Shown piece by piece: positions 47,790 to 50,838 of a stretch of DNA of 50,838 nucleotides (within the stretch, counting starts at the first letter, position 1; every line of letters starts with the position of its first letter). The notes under the pieces were generated by a model that was not told where the DNA came from, searched no databases, and worked only from the letters and a program-made list of their open reading frames with translations. This stretch comes from Cytauxzoon felis. Taxonomy: Eukaryota; Apicomplexa; Aconoidasida; Piroplasmida; Theileriidae. A program made the position numbers and the translations under genes. The stretch spans positions 1 through 50,838 of the forward strand of contig JAIQCW010000348.1 of NCBI GenBank assembly GCA_020283715.1. Direction: 5' to 3'.

Positions 47790-48036
47790 ACGAGGTCCAT
47801 CCACCTGAGTTCCAATCCACCTCTCCTTGTCTTGCAGACAGCCTCCTCTATTTACTTCCCCCTCCGCTTCCCTGAGATCAGCTACGGGTAGTCCACTTGA
47901 GGTCCAATCATAACCTCTCACTGCCACGATCTCTGGGAGTGGCTATACTCTTTAGAGATAGGTAATTGGAAGAGCCTCCACGGCTAGTGGAAGTGAAGTG
48001 GATTAGACCTCGAGTGGAGTGGACCTCGAGTGGAGG
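47790..48036 (-). repeat. dispersed modular repeat, copy D (between KH and SRP54 genes)
   Basis: It nearly fills the 334-bp gap between the convergent KH and SRP54 stop codons and is oriented with the minus strand. Read that way it shows tandem CCACTCGAGGTCCACTCC edges, CTAGCCGTGGAGGCTCTTCC, CCTATCTCTAAAGAGTATAG, CCACTCCCAGAGATCGTGG, CCTCAAGTGGACTACCCGTA, GCTGATCTCAGGGAAGCGGA and GCTGTCTGCAAGACAAGGAG. This is the cleanest complete copy, with only a few differences from copy A. The 3' ends of both genes probably run into it. Confidence 0.88.
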
Positions 48037-48089
48037 ATGATGAATGATGTTATAATGGTATTATTATAAGTAACAATATAGTTTATCAA

Positions 48090-50495
<2,406 letters not shown>

Positions 50496-50803
50496 CTTTA
50501 TTAGATTATAATACAAGTTACATTTTAAATAACAGATAAATATTATGTTATCAAGGTATAAAAAGGTAGCTGGGGGTATCTCGATGAAGTCTACACTGTA
50601 CCTTTAGGTTACGAATATATCATCATATTTATATTATACATCTTTAAATTGGTTATATTATAATGATAATTATAGAAAATTTTTTATATATTCTAGTAAT
50701 TTAACTATGTTTTTTTTTCAATCTACTCGACTACTTTTACAGTTGTAGTATACAATTTGAAACTTGACCTAGCCTTTAAGACTATTATTGAATTTATATA
50801 TAT

Positions 50804-50838
50804 ATGAAAATGGACACGCCATCAATTATAAATGTCGA
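50804..50838 (+). CDS. possible start of a gene cut by the window edge
   Basis: An ATG at 50804 opens a frame (MKMDTPSIINV) that runs off the window. It lies 308 bp from the divergent SRP54 start, with AT-rich promoter-like sequence and a poly-T run between them. The stretch is too short to identify, and the call rests only on gene spacing. Confidence 0.25.
   Translation, partial: MKMDTPSIINV

Noticed and set aside
47745..47927. 60-codon minus-strand ORF in repeat copy D as a gene
   Set aside because: It is the repeat's own open frame in intergenic DNA, with no independent start context. It is kept only as evidence for a shared peptide frame.

Overview
This is an AT-rich, intron-dense nuclear segment of a eukaryote, most likely an apicomplexan of the piroplasm type (Babesia/Theileria-like). 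Genes sit only a few bases to a few hundred bases apart, most are interrupted by many tiny GT..AG introns (typically about 24-60 nt), and the set is a normal housekeeping one. Two proteins carry hydrophobic leaders followed by transit-like stretches (an mTERF protein and an XRN-family protein), which fits an organism with an apicoplast. I cannot fix genus or species from the sequence alone.

Layout. 1-0.6 kb: 3' end of a gene built from 28-residue repeats. 0.9-4.5 kb: TBCK (pseudokinase-TBC-rhodanese). 4.5-8.5 kb: a small basic protein, a leader-bearing unknown protein, a Tat-SF1/Cus2-type splicing factor and SRP9. 8.8-13.0 kb: a ribosome/tRNA block (NMD3, BRX1, TRM7). 13.0-15.9 kb: AP-4 beta adaptin. 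16.2-23.3 kb: a tiny membrane protein, the GID2/RMND5 E3 subunit and the ZNF598/Hel2 E3 of ribosome quality control. 23.3-32.6 kb: five consecutive minus-strand genes (XRN-family exoribonuclease, tRNA-splicing endonuclease subunit, a NELF-B-like protein, an unknown protein, diflavin reductase TAH18/NDOR1). 32.9-37.1 kb: NUP54, proteasome ATPase RPT2 and a syntaxin-6-type Qc-SNARE. 37.2-41.0 kb: a Cys-rich protein and a helical-repeat-like protein. 41.2-45.9 kb: organellar mTERF, organellar IF-3 and a divergent FEN1-family protein. 46.7-50.5 kb: a KH protein and SRP54. A possible next gene starts at the right edge.

The most unusual feature is a dispersed, modular repeat family confined to the right 20 kb (six copies between about 30.5 and 49.3 kb). 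Copies lie inside introns of the XRN, RPT2 and SRP54 genes, making those introns roughly ten times longer than their neighbours. One lies in a 3' intergenic gap, and one is carried in frame inside the mTERF coding sequence. The SRP54 intron holds two copies in opposite orientation flanking a 56-codon ORF and a perfect hairpin. I see no transposase, tRNA, rRNA or CRISPR in the window.

Other points for a second look: an apparent NELF-B orthologue, an XRN enzyme with a secretory-type leader, a TBCK that seems to lack both kinase and GAP catalytic residues, a FEN1 relative missing metal ligands, and gene junctions of 2-7 nt. Gene spans are start to stop codon including introns. Splice sites were worked out by eye from reading frame, GT/AG and family conservation.
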